Shown here: piece by piece, positions 1 to 6,306 of the stretch
Layout: each line of letters starts with the position of its first letter
How positions within the stretch are numbered: position 1 is the stretch's first letter
From: Gammaproteobacteria bacterium
GTDB lineage: Bacteria > Pseudomonadota > Gammaproteobacteria > Eutrophobiales > Eutrophobiaceae
DNA: 7,556 nt
Direction: 5' to 3'
NCBI GenBank assembly: GCA_004356415.1
Contig: SMWN01000039.1
Location: forward strand, 1 to 7,556
The notes under the pieces: model-generated
What the model saw: only the letters and a program-made list of their open reading frames with translations
Told to the model about the DNA's origin: nothing
The model's database searches: none
Position numbers and translations under genes: made by a program

Positions 1-597
1 GCTGATGTGACAACATCAACAACGCACAAAACATTACGTGGTCCACGTTCCGGTATTATCATGGGCAAAGCCAATGAGGATATTCAGAAAAAGATAAACT
101 TCATGGTATTTCCTGCTTATCAAGGTGGTCCACATATGCACACCATCGCTGCAAAGGCTGTTGCTTTCAAAGAATGTCTGGAGCCAGGTTTCAAGGGTTA
201 TATCCAGCAGGTCAAAAAGAATGCATCAGCCATGGCTGATACCTTCATTGAGCGTGGTCTGAAGATTGTTTCTGGCGGGACAGACAATCATCTGTTTCTG
301 GTGGATATGATCGAAAAAGGACTGACAGGCAAAGAAGTTGATGCAGCTTTGGGTCGTGCCAACATTACTGTCAATAAGAATGCAGTTCCAAATGATCCTA
401 AGTCACCATTTGTTACCAGTGGTATCCGTATCGGCACACCATCAATCACAACACGTGGTTTTGATGAAGCTGATTGCAAACAGGTCGCCAACTGGATTTG
501 CGACATCATGGACAACTTGGGTGATGAGAGTGTTATCGAACGAATTAAGGGTGAAGTTGTTGTACTTTGTAAGAGCAGGCCACTTTACGAAAACTGA
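1..597 (+). CDS. glyA: Serine hydroxymethyltransferase, C-terminal part (5' end outside window)
   Basis: The reading frame is open from base 1 and ends at TGA 595-597, giving the last 198 residues of a protein that is about 417 residues in E. coli. The enzyme is cytosolic and PLP-dependent. It interconverts serine and glycine while loading a one-carbon unit on tetrahydrofolate. The segment TTSTTHKTLRGPRSG near the left edge contains the lysine that binds PLP (residue 10 of the visible part, codon 28-30). It is followed by the family block FPAYQGGPHMH, where most relatives have FPG, and by SGIRIGTPSITTRG near the C-terminus. The ending IERIKGEVVVLCKSRPLYEN resembles the E. coli end. A GTG at 7 could look like a start, but it lies inside the conserved core, so the gene is simply cut by the window. 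Nothing looks broken. glyA upstream of nrdR is common in gammaproteobacteria. Confidence 0.97.
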   Translation, partial: ADVTTSTTHKTLRGPRSGIIMGKANEDIQKKINFMVFPAYQGGPHMHTIAAKAVAFKECLEPGFKGYIQQVKKNASAMADTFIERGLKIVSGGTDNHLFLVDMIEKGLTGKEVDAALGRANITVNKNAVPNDPKSPFVTSGIRIGTPSITTRGFDEADCKQVANWICDIMDNLGDESVIERIKGEVVVLCKSRPLYEN

Positions 598-624
598 TTC
601 GTAATTCACGAAGTACAGGCTTGC

Positions 625-647
625 AGGGGATCGTCATACGATCCCCT
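625..647 (+). terminator. Perfect 10-bp hairpin after glyA, possible terminator
   Basis: AGGGGATCGT (625-634) and ACGATCCCCT (638-647) are exact reverse complements separated by the three bases CAT. The hairpin starts 28 bases after the glyA stop, where a terminator would be expected. The bases that follow (ACGTCGTTAAAAAA) contain no T-run, so it does not fit a classical intrinsic terminator on the plus strand. It may instead protect the glyA mRNA 3' end or act with Rho. The hairpin is certain; its role is inferred. Confidence 0.4.
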
Positions 648-694
648 ACGTCGTTAAAAAAGAGTTAAACTGAAACACCATAAATTGAAAAACC

Positions 695-858
695 TGTACC
701 CAAGATATTTGAAAGTGCAGTGTTCAGAGTGCGTATATTTTTGTTTATGACAGGGCGCTTGAATGCGGAAATATGTCGATATTTCAAGCTCAAGCAACGT
801 AGTCATGGACAAAAAGGGGTGTGCTATGGATACTGCACTTTCAAGTATTTTGGGTATA
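695..858 (+). repeat. 164-base imperfect palindrome (ERIC/MITE-like hairpin element) upstream of nrdR
   Basis: Bases 695-774 pair with 779-858 around a four-base loop (GTCG, 775-778). The outer arms, 695-726 and 827-858, pair without a true mismatch: 27 Watson-Crick and five G-U pairs. The outer 62 positions (695-756 against 797-858) give 43 Watson-Crick pairs, 13 G-U pairs and six mismatches. The inner part carries small bulges (796, 763-764, 767 and 786-787). The termini read TACCCAAGATATTTGAAAG and, reverse-complemented, TACCCAAAATACTTGAAAG. From memory these resemble the ends of enterobacterial ERIC elements (about 127 bp, palindromic, MITE-like), but I cannot run a comparison. No transposase is present, and no clear target duplication is visible. 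The element lies inside the probable nrdR leader and ends 33 bases before the nrdR ATG. Confidence 0.8.
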
Positions 859-891
859 AACATAAACCAGTTGAAAAAGGAGGGTATGTGA
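826..891 (+). CDS. Possible 21-codon leader ORF abutting nrdR
   Basis: An ATG at 826 is preceded by AAGGGG (814-819) at a spacing of six bases, a plausible ribosome binding site. The frame runs 21 codons, begins MDTALSSILG and ends with TGA at 889-891, directly against the nrdR ATG at 892 (TGAATG). That would allow translational coupling to nrdR. The first half lies in the right arm of the palindrome, and the ribosome site would be paired with 734-739 in the folded RNA. Against a real gene: it is short, much of it is dictated by the repeat, and nrdR has its own strong ribosome site. I do not recognise the peptide. Confidence 0.2.
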   Translation: MDTALSSILGININQLKKEGM

Positions 892-1404
892 ATGCGATGT
901 CCGTTTTGTTCTAATATGGATACGCGGGTTATTGATTCCCGTCTGGTTGGTGAAGGTGATCAAATTCGTCGTCGTCGTGAATGCACGGAGTGTAAAGAAC
1001 GTTTTACGACATATGAATCTGCGGAATTAAATTTTCCCAGAATTTTGAAATCGGATGGTCGGCGTGAGCCCTTCAGTGAAGATAAACTTCGTGGGGGTAT
1101 TCTAAGGGCCATCGAAAAACGACCCGTAGCAATGGAAAGAATTGAGATGGCTATTTCACAAATCAAACATAAACTCAGAACTGAAGGCGAACGGGAAGTG
1201 AAATCGCGCAAACTGGGAGACTGGGTGATGGAACAGTTACGAAGTCTTGATCAAGTTGCCTATGTTCGTTTTGCGTCAGTCTACAGAAGTTTCGAAGATG
1301 TACGTGCGTTTTTGGATGAGATAGAACGGCTGGAAAATGATTTGCCCCCCGGGATTAAGGAAAGTCAGCTTGATTTGTTAAAGTCTGATGGTGAAGAGAG
1401 TTGA
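892..1404 (+). CDS. nrdR: Transcriptional repressor NrdR (ribonucleotide reductase regulator)
   Basis: NrdR is a cytosolic repressor that senses ATP/dATP and binds NrdR boxes in front of ribonucleotide reductase operons. The N-terminal zinc ribbon is complete: Cys3, Cys6, Cys31 and Cys34 in MRCPFC and ECTEC, with the basic DNA-contacting run QIRRRRE between them. An ATP-cone domain follows from about residue 47 to 138 (PRILKSDGRREPFSEDKLRGG and onward). At 170 residues it is about 20 longer than E. coli NrdR (149), because of an acidic C-terminal tail that looks dispensable. The ATG at 892 is well supported: GGAGG at 879-883 lies eight bases upstream and the protein begins with the family's MRCPFC. 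Its TGA shares one base with the ribD ATG, so the two are probably co-translated. I see no NrdR box in the upstream gap, so autoregulation is not indicated. Confidence 0.97.
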   Translation: MRCPFCSNMDTRVIDSRLVGEGDQIRRRRECTECKERFTTYESAELNFPRILKSDGRREPFSEDKLRGGILRAIEKRPVAMERIEMAISQIKHKLRTEGEREVKSRKLGDWVMEQLRSLDQVAYVRFASVYRSFEDVRAFLDEIERLENDLPPGIKESQLDLLKSDGEES

Positions 1405-2555
1405 TGTGGACTGCCTCAGACTATCAACATATGTCTCGCGCCTTACAAATTGCGCGACGTGGCCTCTATAGTACTGATCCGAATCCCCGTGTTGGTTGTG
1501 TCATCGTCAAAGATAATACTGTTCTGGCAGAAGGATGGCATCAAAAGGCAGGATACCCACATGCTGAAATCGAGGCCCTGAAAAATGCATCAGAGAATAA
1601 CACATCCACTGATGTTTCAGGGGCAACTTGTTATGTGTCGCTAGAGCCATGTGCACATCATGGTCGTACATCACCCTGCACTGAATCCTTGATTAAGGCA
1701 GGTATCAAGAGGGTGGTGGTAGCAACAATCGATCCAAATCCACTCGTTGCAGGCAAGGGGTTGCAGCAATTAAATAAAGCCGATATTGAAACAGAGAGTG
1801 GCTTGATGGAAGCGCAGGCACGTGAATTAAATCCTGGTTTCGAAATGCGCATGAGAGAAGGGCGCCCGTTTGTTAGATGTAAACTGGCGATGAGCCTGGA
1901 TGGCAAAACAGCACTGGCTAATGGTGAGAGCCAATGGATAAGTAGTAATGAATCCAGAATGGATGTGCAGAGGTTACGCGCACGCAGTTCTGCCGTAATG
2001 ACAGGGATTGGCACTGTCATTGCCGATGACCCATCAATGAATGTCAGGTCTATTGAAGCATTTCAATCCACTGGGGGGGAATGGCCTACGCATGGTAGGC
2101 AACCATTGAGAGTGATACTCGATTCTGACCTTGAAATCTCACCAGATGCAAAAATATTAGGCTTGCCTGGAGACGTTACGATTTTTAATGCTTCAGATAA
2201 CGAAGACAAGAAAAAGCAACTCGCAAATCTCGGGGTTGAACTGGTCTCTGTAGAAGCAAAAAGAGGTTCGGCATTTCTTGAGTTTGCTTTACGTTTTTTG
2301 GCCAGGGAAAAGGAAATCAATGAAGTACTTCTGGAAGCAGGTTCTTCTTTGTCTGGTGAAATGATACAGGCTGGTTTTATTGATGAGTTGATTCTCTATC
2401 TCGCACCGACTTTGTTAGGTCAGGATGCGAAGGCTCTGTTTCAGTTGCCGCTGCTCGAAGATATGTCAGATCGACTTTCACTGAATTTTTCCGACATCAG
2501 AACGATTGGAAAAGATATAAGAATTAGGGCAACAATCAGCGGCCAGAATAAATAG
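1404..2555 (+). CDS. ribD: Bifunctional riboflavin deaminase/reductase RibD
   Basis: RibD carries out steps two and three of riboflavin synthesis: deamination of the pyrimidinone made by GTP cyclohydrolase II, then NADPH-dependent reduction of the ribose side chain. The N-terminal deaminase (about residues 1-145) shows DPNPRVGCVIV, the zinc/catalytic HAE (His53, Glu55) and PCAHHGRTSPC (Cys83 and Cys92). The C-terminal reductase (about 150-383) shows RCKLAMSLDGKTA, GIGTVIADDPSMNVR and the late block LLEAGSSLSGEMIQAGFIDEL. The length of 383 residues is close to E. coli RibD (367). I chose the ATG at 1404, which overlaps the nrdR stop by one base (TGATG). A TTG at 1401 adds one residue and is unlikely. 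The ribosome site (GAAGAGAG, 1393-1400) is weak and very close, so translation probably depends on coupling to nrdR. Both domains look intact. Confidence 0.97.
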   Translation: MWTASDYQHMSRALQIARRGLYSTDPNPRVGCVIVKDNTVLAEGWHQKAGYPHAEIEALKNASENNTSTDVSGATCYVSLEPCAHHGRTSPCTESLIKAGIKRVVVATIDPNPLVAGKGLQQLNKADIETESGLMEAQARELNPGFEMRMREGRPFVRCKLAMSLDGKTALANGESQWISSNESRMDVQRLRARSSAVMTGIGTVIADDPSMNVRSIEAFQSTGGEWPTHGRQPLRVILDSDLEISPDAKILGLPGDVTIFNASDNEDKKKQLANLGVELVSVEAKRGSAFLEFALRFLAREKEINEVLLEAGSSLSGEMIQAGFIDELILYLAPTLLGQDAKALFQLPLLEDMSDRLSLNFSDIRTIGKDIRIRATISGQNK

Positions 2556-2568
2556 GCAAGAATAGATT

Positions 2569-3165
2569 ATGTTCACTGGAATTATAGAAGCCATTGGTTC
2601 GATAGTATTGATCGAAAGAATCGATTCTGACAAAAGATTCGTGTTCAATACAGAATCCCTTGATTTATCAGATGTTAAACTAGGCGATAGTATCAGTGTA
2701 AATGGCGTTTGCCTGTCTGTTGTGGAATTACAGGTAACCGGGTTTTCTGCAGACGTTTCCGTTGAAACGCTATCATGTACAACATTCAATGAATTTGAGA
2801 CAGGTGAAAAGGTTAATTTTGAAAAAGCACTTCTACTTTCGTCACGGCTCAGCGGGCATATGGTGAATGGTCACGTCGATGGCAAGGGAATTATTCAGAA
2901 AAAAACTGCTGATGCAAGATCGGAACGTTTTGAAATAAAATTTCCTGCTGAACTTGGAAAATATATCTGTAAGAAAGGTTCTATCTGTGTCGATGGTGTC
3001 AGTCTGACAATCAATGAAGTCGATGAAGCAACTTTTTCTGTCAATATCATTCCACACACCAATGAAGAAACAATATTTTCTAACTATGTCGAAGGTAAAC
3101 AAGTAAATCTTGAGGTTGATATCGTGGCTCGTTATATGGAATCACTAATTTCACACGAAAGTTAA
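2569..3165 (+). CDS. ribE: Riboflavin synthase, alpha subunit
   Basis: This enzyme dismutates two molecules of 6,7-dimethyl-8-ribityllumazine into riboflavin and the pyrimidine intermediate, the last step of the pathway. It is called ribC in some proteobacteria. The protein begins with the hallmark MFTGIIE and has two similar lumazine-binding barrels, about residues 1-97 and 98-198. The first barrel holds Ser41 and Cys48 (SVNGVCLSV). The second opens with NGHVDG (His102) and contains KGSICVDGVSLTIN. These residues sit at the positions expected for the active site. NGHVDG replaces the usual SGHVDG, a mild change. The 198 residues are slightly fewer than E. coli (213). It starts 13 bases after the ribD stop with only a weak ribosome site (AAGAA near 2558-2562). 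The start is fixed by the family N-terminus. Confidence 0.97.
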   Translation: MFTGIIEAIGSIVLIERIDSDKRFVFNTESLDLSDVKLGDSISVNGVCLSVVELQVTGFSADVSVETLSCTTFNEFETGEKVNFEKALLLSSRLSGHMVNGHVDGKGIIQKKTADARSERFEIKFPAELGKYICKKGSICVDGVSLTINEVDEATFSVNIIPHTNEETIFSNYVEGKQVNLEVDIVARYMESLISHES

Positions 3166-3212
3166 CGATGAAACTGTGCCATAATAATAGAATTATACAG
3201 GTCTGAATCTTA

Positions 3213-4322
3213 ATGGCGCTTAATACTGCAATAGAACTGATTGAAGATATTCGCGATGGCAAGATTATCATCCTGATGGATGATGAGAATCGTGAAAATG
3301 AAGGCGATCTGGTGATGGCCGCGTCTGCTGTGGAAGCGGAAGATATCAATTTTATGGCACGATTTGGCAGAGGTTTAATTTGTCTCACCTTAACACGTGA
3401 ACATTGCAAGACATTAAGCTTGCCATTGATGGCAGGAAATACTTATTCAAGCCATGGGACCAATTTCACCGTATCTATCGAGGCCGCGGAGGGTGTAACG
3501 ACAGGAATATCTGCAGCAGACAGGGCGCTTACCATACAGAAGGCCGTGGCAAAAGATGTAAAGCCTTCTGACCTGGTGCAGCCTGGGCATGTTTTCCCCT
3601 TAATGGCGCATCCAGGCGGTCTCCTGTTGCGTGCCGGACATACTGAAGCGGGATGTGATCTGGCCAAGTTAGCAGGACTTACACCGGCGGCTGTCATCGT
3701 AGAAATACTCAAAGATGACGGCACCATGGCCAGGAAACCGGATCTAGAGATTTTTGCCAGGGAACATGGCCTGAAAATTGGCACGATTGCAGATTTGATT
3801 CAACACCGTATTGAAAATGAAAAAACAGTTAAGCGGATCGCCGAGTATGATATGCAGACTGAGTACGGTGATTTCAAGATCGTCGCCTATGAAGACAGCA
3901 TTGATAATAATTTACACCTGGCAATGATCAAGGGTGAGATTATACCGGAGGAACCCACCCTGGTACGTGTTCATATGCAAAACCCAATTTATGATCTAAC
4001 AGGAAGTTTAAGAGAGAATATCGCATGGCCAATCAATAATGTATTAAGACGTATACAATCTGAAGGACAAGGAGTTGCTGTCATCTTGTGTAATCAGTTT
4101 GGATCACAGGAGTTGGCAGAACAGTTGAAATTGTTTTGTCAGGGAGAGTCACAGGAATTAGGGCATATGAATAAACAAAATACAAAAGATCAGCGTACGA
4201 TAGGTCTTGGTGCGCAAATTTTATCTGATCTTGGCGTACAAAAAATGCGTGTACTCAGTGCGCCAAAACGATTTCATGCAATTTCCGGTTTTGGTCTTGA
4301 AGTTGTTGAATACGTAACCTGA
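3213..4322 (+). CDS. ribBA: 3,4-dihydroxy-2-butanone-4-phosphate synthase with degenerate GTP cyclohydrolase II domain (RibBX type)
   Basis: The N-terminal domain (about residues 1-205) makes the four-carbon unit for lumazine from ribulose 5-phosphate. It shows DDENRENEGD (23-32), GISAADRA, LVQPGHVFPLMA and RAGHTEAGCDLA with His143, all expected for an active RibB. The C-terminal domain (about 207-369) has the GTP cyclohydrolase II fold signature at its end (RTIGLGAQILSDLGVQKMR, SGFGLEVVEY). However, the zinc motif that should read roughly HSECLTGDVFGSLRCDCG is replaced by HMQNPIYDLTGSLRENIAWP (254-273), with no cysteine. The EGRG motif is EGQG. The second activity is therefore very probably lost. 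This matches the RibBX variant known from Proteobacteria, so a stand-alone ribA is expected elsewhere. The gene follows ribE after 47 bases with a weak ribosome site (ACAGG, 3197-3201). No FMN riboswitch is visible in that gap. Confidence 0.95.
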   Translation: MALNTAIELIEDIRDGKIIILMDDENRENEGDLVMAASAVEAEDINFMARFGRGLICLTLTREHCKTLSLPLMAGNTYSSHGTNFTVSIEAAEGVTTGISAADRALTIQKAVAKDVKPSDLVQPGHVFPLMAHPGGLLLRAGHTEAGCDLAKLAGLTPAAVIVEILKDDGTMARKPDLEIFAREHGLKIGTIADLIQHRIENEKTVKRIAEYDMQTEYGDFKIVAYEDSIDNNLHLAMIKGEIIPEEPTLVRVHMQNPIYDLTGSLRENIAWPINNVLRRIQSEGQGVAVILCNQFGSQELAEQLKLFCQGESQELGHMNKQNTKDQRTIGLGAQILSDLGVQKMRVLSAPKRFHAISGFGLEVVEYVT

Positions 4323-4337
4323 TGAAGTCATCGTCAT

Positions 4338-4811
4338 TTGTCTGAATATCATTTAGTTGAAGGTAAGCAGATGCTGGATAGCGCAAAAGTCACTATTGTT
4401 GCGAGTCGCTTCAATAATTTCGTTGTTGAAAGTTTGCTTAATGCTTGCCTTGCCACATTAAAAAAATCTGGTTTGCAAGATCAAGATATCACAGTCGTCC
4501 GTGTGCCAGGTGCATTTGAAATTCCTTCCACAGTTCAACATGTGATTAAACATACAACATGTGATGCAGTGATTACCTTAGGGGCTGTGATTCGAGGTGA
4601 GACACCTCACTTTGATTATATATGCTCAGAATGTATTCGCGGTCTGGGACAAATTTCCCTGGAGAATGATACACCAGTGATCTTTGGTGTACTGACTGTT
4701 GATAACACGGAACAGGCCATGGATAGAGCGGGAGAAGAAGAAAGTAATAAAGGTGCCGAGTCTGCACAGGCCGCGATAGAAATGATTAATATTTTCAGAG
4801 CGTTAACCTAA
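4338..4811 (+). CDS. ribH: 6,7-dimethyl-8-ribityllumazine synthase
   Basis: RibH condenses the RibD-derived pyrimidine (after dephosphorylation) with the RibB product to form lumazine, the substrate of riboflavin synthase. Family members form pentamers or 60-mer capsids. Visible motifs are SRFNNF (24-28 region), VPGAFEIP, the GAVIRGETPHFDY block with catalytic His91, FGVLT, and MDRAG with Arg130; E. coli counterparts are His88 and Arg127. The start is uncertain. TTG at 4338 gives 157 residues and includes the VEGKQ stretch that aligns with relatives, so I prefer it. ATG at 4371 has a better ribosome site (AAGG at 4360-4363) but would remove 11 residues and leave the protein eight shorter than E. 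coli (156). The gene starts 15 bases after the ribBA stop, and its TAA shares one base with the nusB ATG. Confidence 0.96.
   Translation: MSEYHLVEGKQMLDSAKVTIVASRFNNFVVESLLNACLATLKKSGLQDQDITVVRVPGAFEIPSTVQHVIKHTTCDAVITLGAVIRGETPHFDYICSECIRGLGQISLENDTPVIFGVLTVDNTEQAMDRAGEEESNKGAESAQAAIEMINIFRALT
4360..4373 (+). promoter_or_regulatory. Alternative ribH ribosome binding site and ATG
   Basis: AAGG (4360-4363) lies seven bases before an in-frame ATG at 4371. It is a better initiation signal than that of the upstream TTG at 4338, which has only GAAG (4324-4327) at a spacing of 10. If used, RibH would begin MLDSAKVTIV. Homology of the preceding VEGKQ residues argues that the longer form exists; both may be made. 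Confidence 0.3.
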
Positions 4812-5296
4812 TGGCCCCAAAAGATAAATCCCTGGAGAAAAAATCACCAGAAAAGAAGTCATTCTCCAGACATGCGCGCATACGGGCACGTCGTTCAGCA
4901 GTACAGGCTTTATATCAATGGGCTATGTCTGATATGCCGATACAGGATGTGATTAATGAATTTGTCAGCGAACGATCTGAATTAAAAAAAGCCGATACGG
5001 ATTATTTTAAAGAGATATTACGTGGAACAGCAAAGGAAGTAGAAAATCTGGATAAACAATTAGCACCATTGCTGGATAGAGCCATTGATGATCTGGACCC
5101 CGTTGAAAAAGCCATATTGCACATTGGGCTCTATGAGCTGACATTTCATCCAGAGCTTCCGTATCGGGTAGTGTTGAATGAAGCGGTTGATCTGGCAAAA
5201 ATGTTTGGTGCAGAGCAGTCACACAAATATATCAACGGTGTCCTGGATAAGGCGGCACAAAAAATCAGAACGGCAGAAATGAAGCGTGTTTCTTAA
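4811..5296 (+). CDS. nusB: Transcription antitermination factor NusB
   Basis: NusB is a small all-helical RNA-binding protein. It joins NusE (S10) on boxA RNA and promotes antitermination, chiefly in rRNA operons. The family signature begins with RHARIRARRSAVQALYQW (about residues 20-37), the arginine-rich boxA-binding helix. It continues with LDPVEKAILHIGLYEL and ends with the diagnostic VLNEAVDLAKMFGAEQSHKYINGVLDK, seen here as consecutive segments. The protein has 161 residues against 139 in E. coli. The extra length is mostly a lysine- and glutamate-rich N-terminal tail of about 18 residues with an EKKSPEKKS repeat, probably disordered. The ATG at 4811 overlaps the ribH stop (TAATG). No clear ribosome site precedes it, so it probably depends on translational coupling. 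The position between ribH and thiL is conserved in many proteobacteria. Confidence 0.96.
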   Translation: MAPKDKSLEKKSPEKKSFSRHARIRARRSAVQALYQWAMSDMPIQDVINEFVSERSELKKADTDYFKEILRGTAKEVENLDKQLAPLLDRAIDDLDPVEKAILHIGLYELTFHPELPYRVVLNEAVDLAKMFGAEQSHKYINGVLDKAAQKIRTAEMKRVS

Positions 5297-5311
5297 TTGA
5301 AGGCTTGATTG

Positions 5312-6277
5312 ATGGCCTCGTCAGAATTTGAATTAATCAATAAGTATTTTAAAAACCTTACAGATGATGATTCATCTGTTCAATGTGGCATCGGTGACGA
5401 TGCAGCGATTGTTCATATTCCCCATGATATGGAAGTTGCACTTTCAATAGACACCTTACTGGAAGGTACGCATTTTCCAGCAGAGACACAGCCGTCTGAT
5501 ATTGCTTATAAAGCACTGGCAGTCAATCTTAGTGACATGGCGGCTATGGGCGCGGTGCCGAAGTGGGTTTTGTTATCCATCAGCCTTCCTGAGAAAGATG
5601 AAGACTGGTTAGAAAAATTTGTTTCTGGTTTTCTCGAACTCGCCAAACCACATTCGATTAACCTCATTGGTGGCGATCTCAGTAGAGGGCCCCTTTCAAT
5701 CACAGTACAGATACAAGGATTGCTCCCAACAGGGTCAGCACTTAAGCGTAATGGTGCACGGAAAGACGATCTGATCTATGTTACAGGGACGCTAGGTGAT
5801 GCTGGTGTTGGCCTGGATATCATGAACGGGAAATTGTCGATTAGGGGAAAGCATAAAATGTTTTTTCTGAATAGTTTAAATAGACCATATATAAGTATCG
5901 ATGCTGGTATCCGATTGAGGAATATTGCGAATAGCGCGATTGATATATCAGATGGGTTAATGGCCGATTTAGGTCATATACTGGATGCAAGTCATGTCGG
6001 TGCAGAAATTGAAATGGAAAAAATACCACTATCAGAAGCAATGCAAAAATGCATAGACAAAATGACTGCCTGGGATTATGCACTGACCTTTGGTGATGAT
6101 TATAAACTATGCTTCACAGCACCAGCAGAGAAGCATGACCTGATTATCAAGGCCTTCAAGGAAATACGGATTACAGTGAGTTGTATCGGTAAAATTACTG
6201 GGGAAAATGGATTGAACTGCACAGGCTCTGAGGGCACTTTTTTTGAACCCTCGGGCAGCCCATATCAACATTTCTAA
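5312..6277 (+). CDS. thiL: Thiamine-monophosphate kinase
   Basis: ThiL phosphorylates thiamine monophosphate with ATP to give thiamine diphosphate, the active cofactor. It belongs to the PurM/SelD-like ATP-binding superfamily. Motifs in order: GIGDDAAI (26-33) and SIDTLLEGTHF (45-55) for metal and phosphate binding, AVNLSDMAAMGA (70-81), LIGGDLSRGPLS (from 118), YVTGTLGDAG, DISDGLMADLGHI (from 211) and FGDDYKLCF (260-268). In the last block E. coli has GGEDYELCF, so the first acidic position here is Asp rather than Glu, a conservative change. The length of 321 residues is close to E. coli (325). I chose ATG 5312 over the adjacent TTG 5309 because GAAGG (5299-5303) stands eight bases upstream. 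The usual downstream partner pgpA is absent; instead a minus-strand gene ends ten bases away, so this is probably the last gene of the operon. Confidence 0.96.
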   Translation: MASSEFELINKYFKNLTDDDSSVQCGIGDDAAIVHIPHDMEVALSIDTLLEGTHFPAETQPSDIAYKALAVNLSDMAAMGAVPKWVLLSISLPEKDEDWLEKFVSGFLELAKPHSINLIGGDLSRGPLSITVQIQGLLPTGSALKRNGARKDDLIYVTGTLGDAGVGLDIMNGKLSIRGKHKMFFLNSLNRPYISIDAGIRLRNIANSAIDISDGLMADLGHILDASHVGAEIEMEKIPLSEAMQKCIDKMTAWDYALTFGDDYKLCFTAPAEKHDLIIKAFKEIRITVSCIGKITGENGLNCTGSEGTFFEPSGSPYQHF

Positions 6278-6280
6278 TGT

Positions 6281-6306
6281 GAGATATCAGGAGGAGATAT
6301 CAGGGT
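6281..6306. repeat. 13-bp tandem duplication at the thiL/thioesterase junction
   Basis: GAGATATCAGG occurs at 6281-6291 and again at 6294-6304, a period of 13 bases. It spans the stop codon of the minus-strand thioesterase gene (6287-6289). Thirteen is not a multiple of three, so the second copy shifts the frame. Without it the protein would end PDISH instead of PDISS. It looks like a replication-slippage event with little effect on the product. The self-complementary GATATC in each copy gives only a weak stem, and no convincing terminator is seen between the convergent genes. Confidence 0.7.

Noticed and set aside
734..739. Possible -10 TATATT with TTGAAA at 709-714 as an nrdR promoter
   Set aside because: The 19-base spacer is too long, and both boxes lie in the palindrome where their sequence is constrained by pairing.
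654..863. 69-codon minus-strand ORF covering the palindrome
   Set aside because: It is open mainly because the element is palindromic; composition is not protein-like and there is no start signal.
720..914. 64-codon plus-strand ORF across the palindrome and the start of nrdR
   Set aside because: It is built from the repeat, runs into nrdR in another frame, lacks a convincing ribosome site and has no recognisable domain.
1658..2020. 120-codon minus-strand ORF inside ribD
   Set aside because: It is a shadow of a well-supported ribD; the translation has no domain or coding character.
3162..3190. Possible internal promoter before ribBA (TTAACG, 17 bases, TAATAG)
   Set aside because: Only about four of six and three of six consensus matches in an AT-rich gap; not distinguishable from chance.
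3831..4322. Active GTP cyclohydrolase II domain in RibBA
   Set aside because: The zinc cysteines and catalytic block are missing, so only fold similarity remains.
6278..6306. Bidirectional terminator between thiL and the thioesterase gene
   Set aside because: GATATC copies form only short self-pairs, there is no GC-rich stem and no T-tract on either strand.
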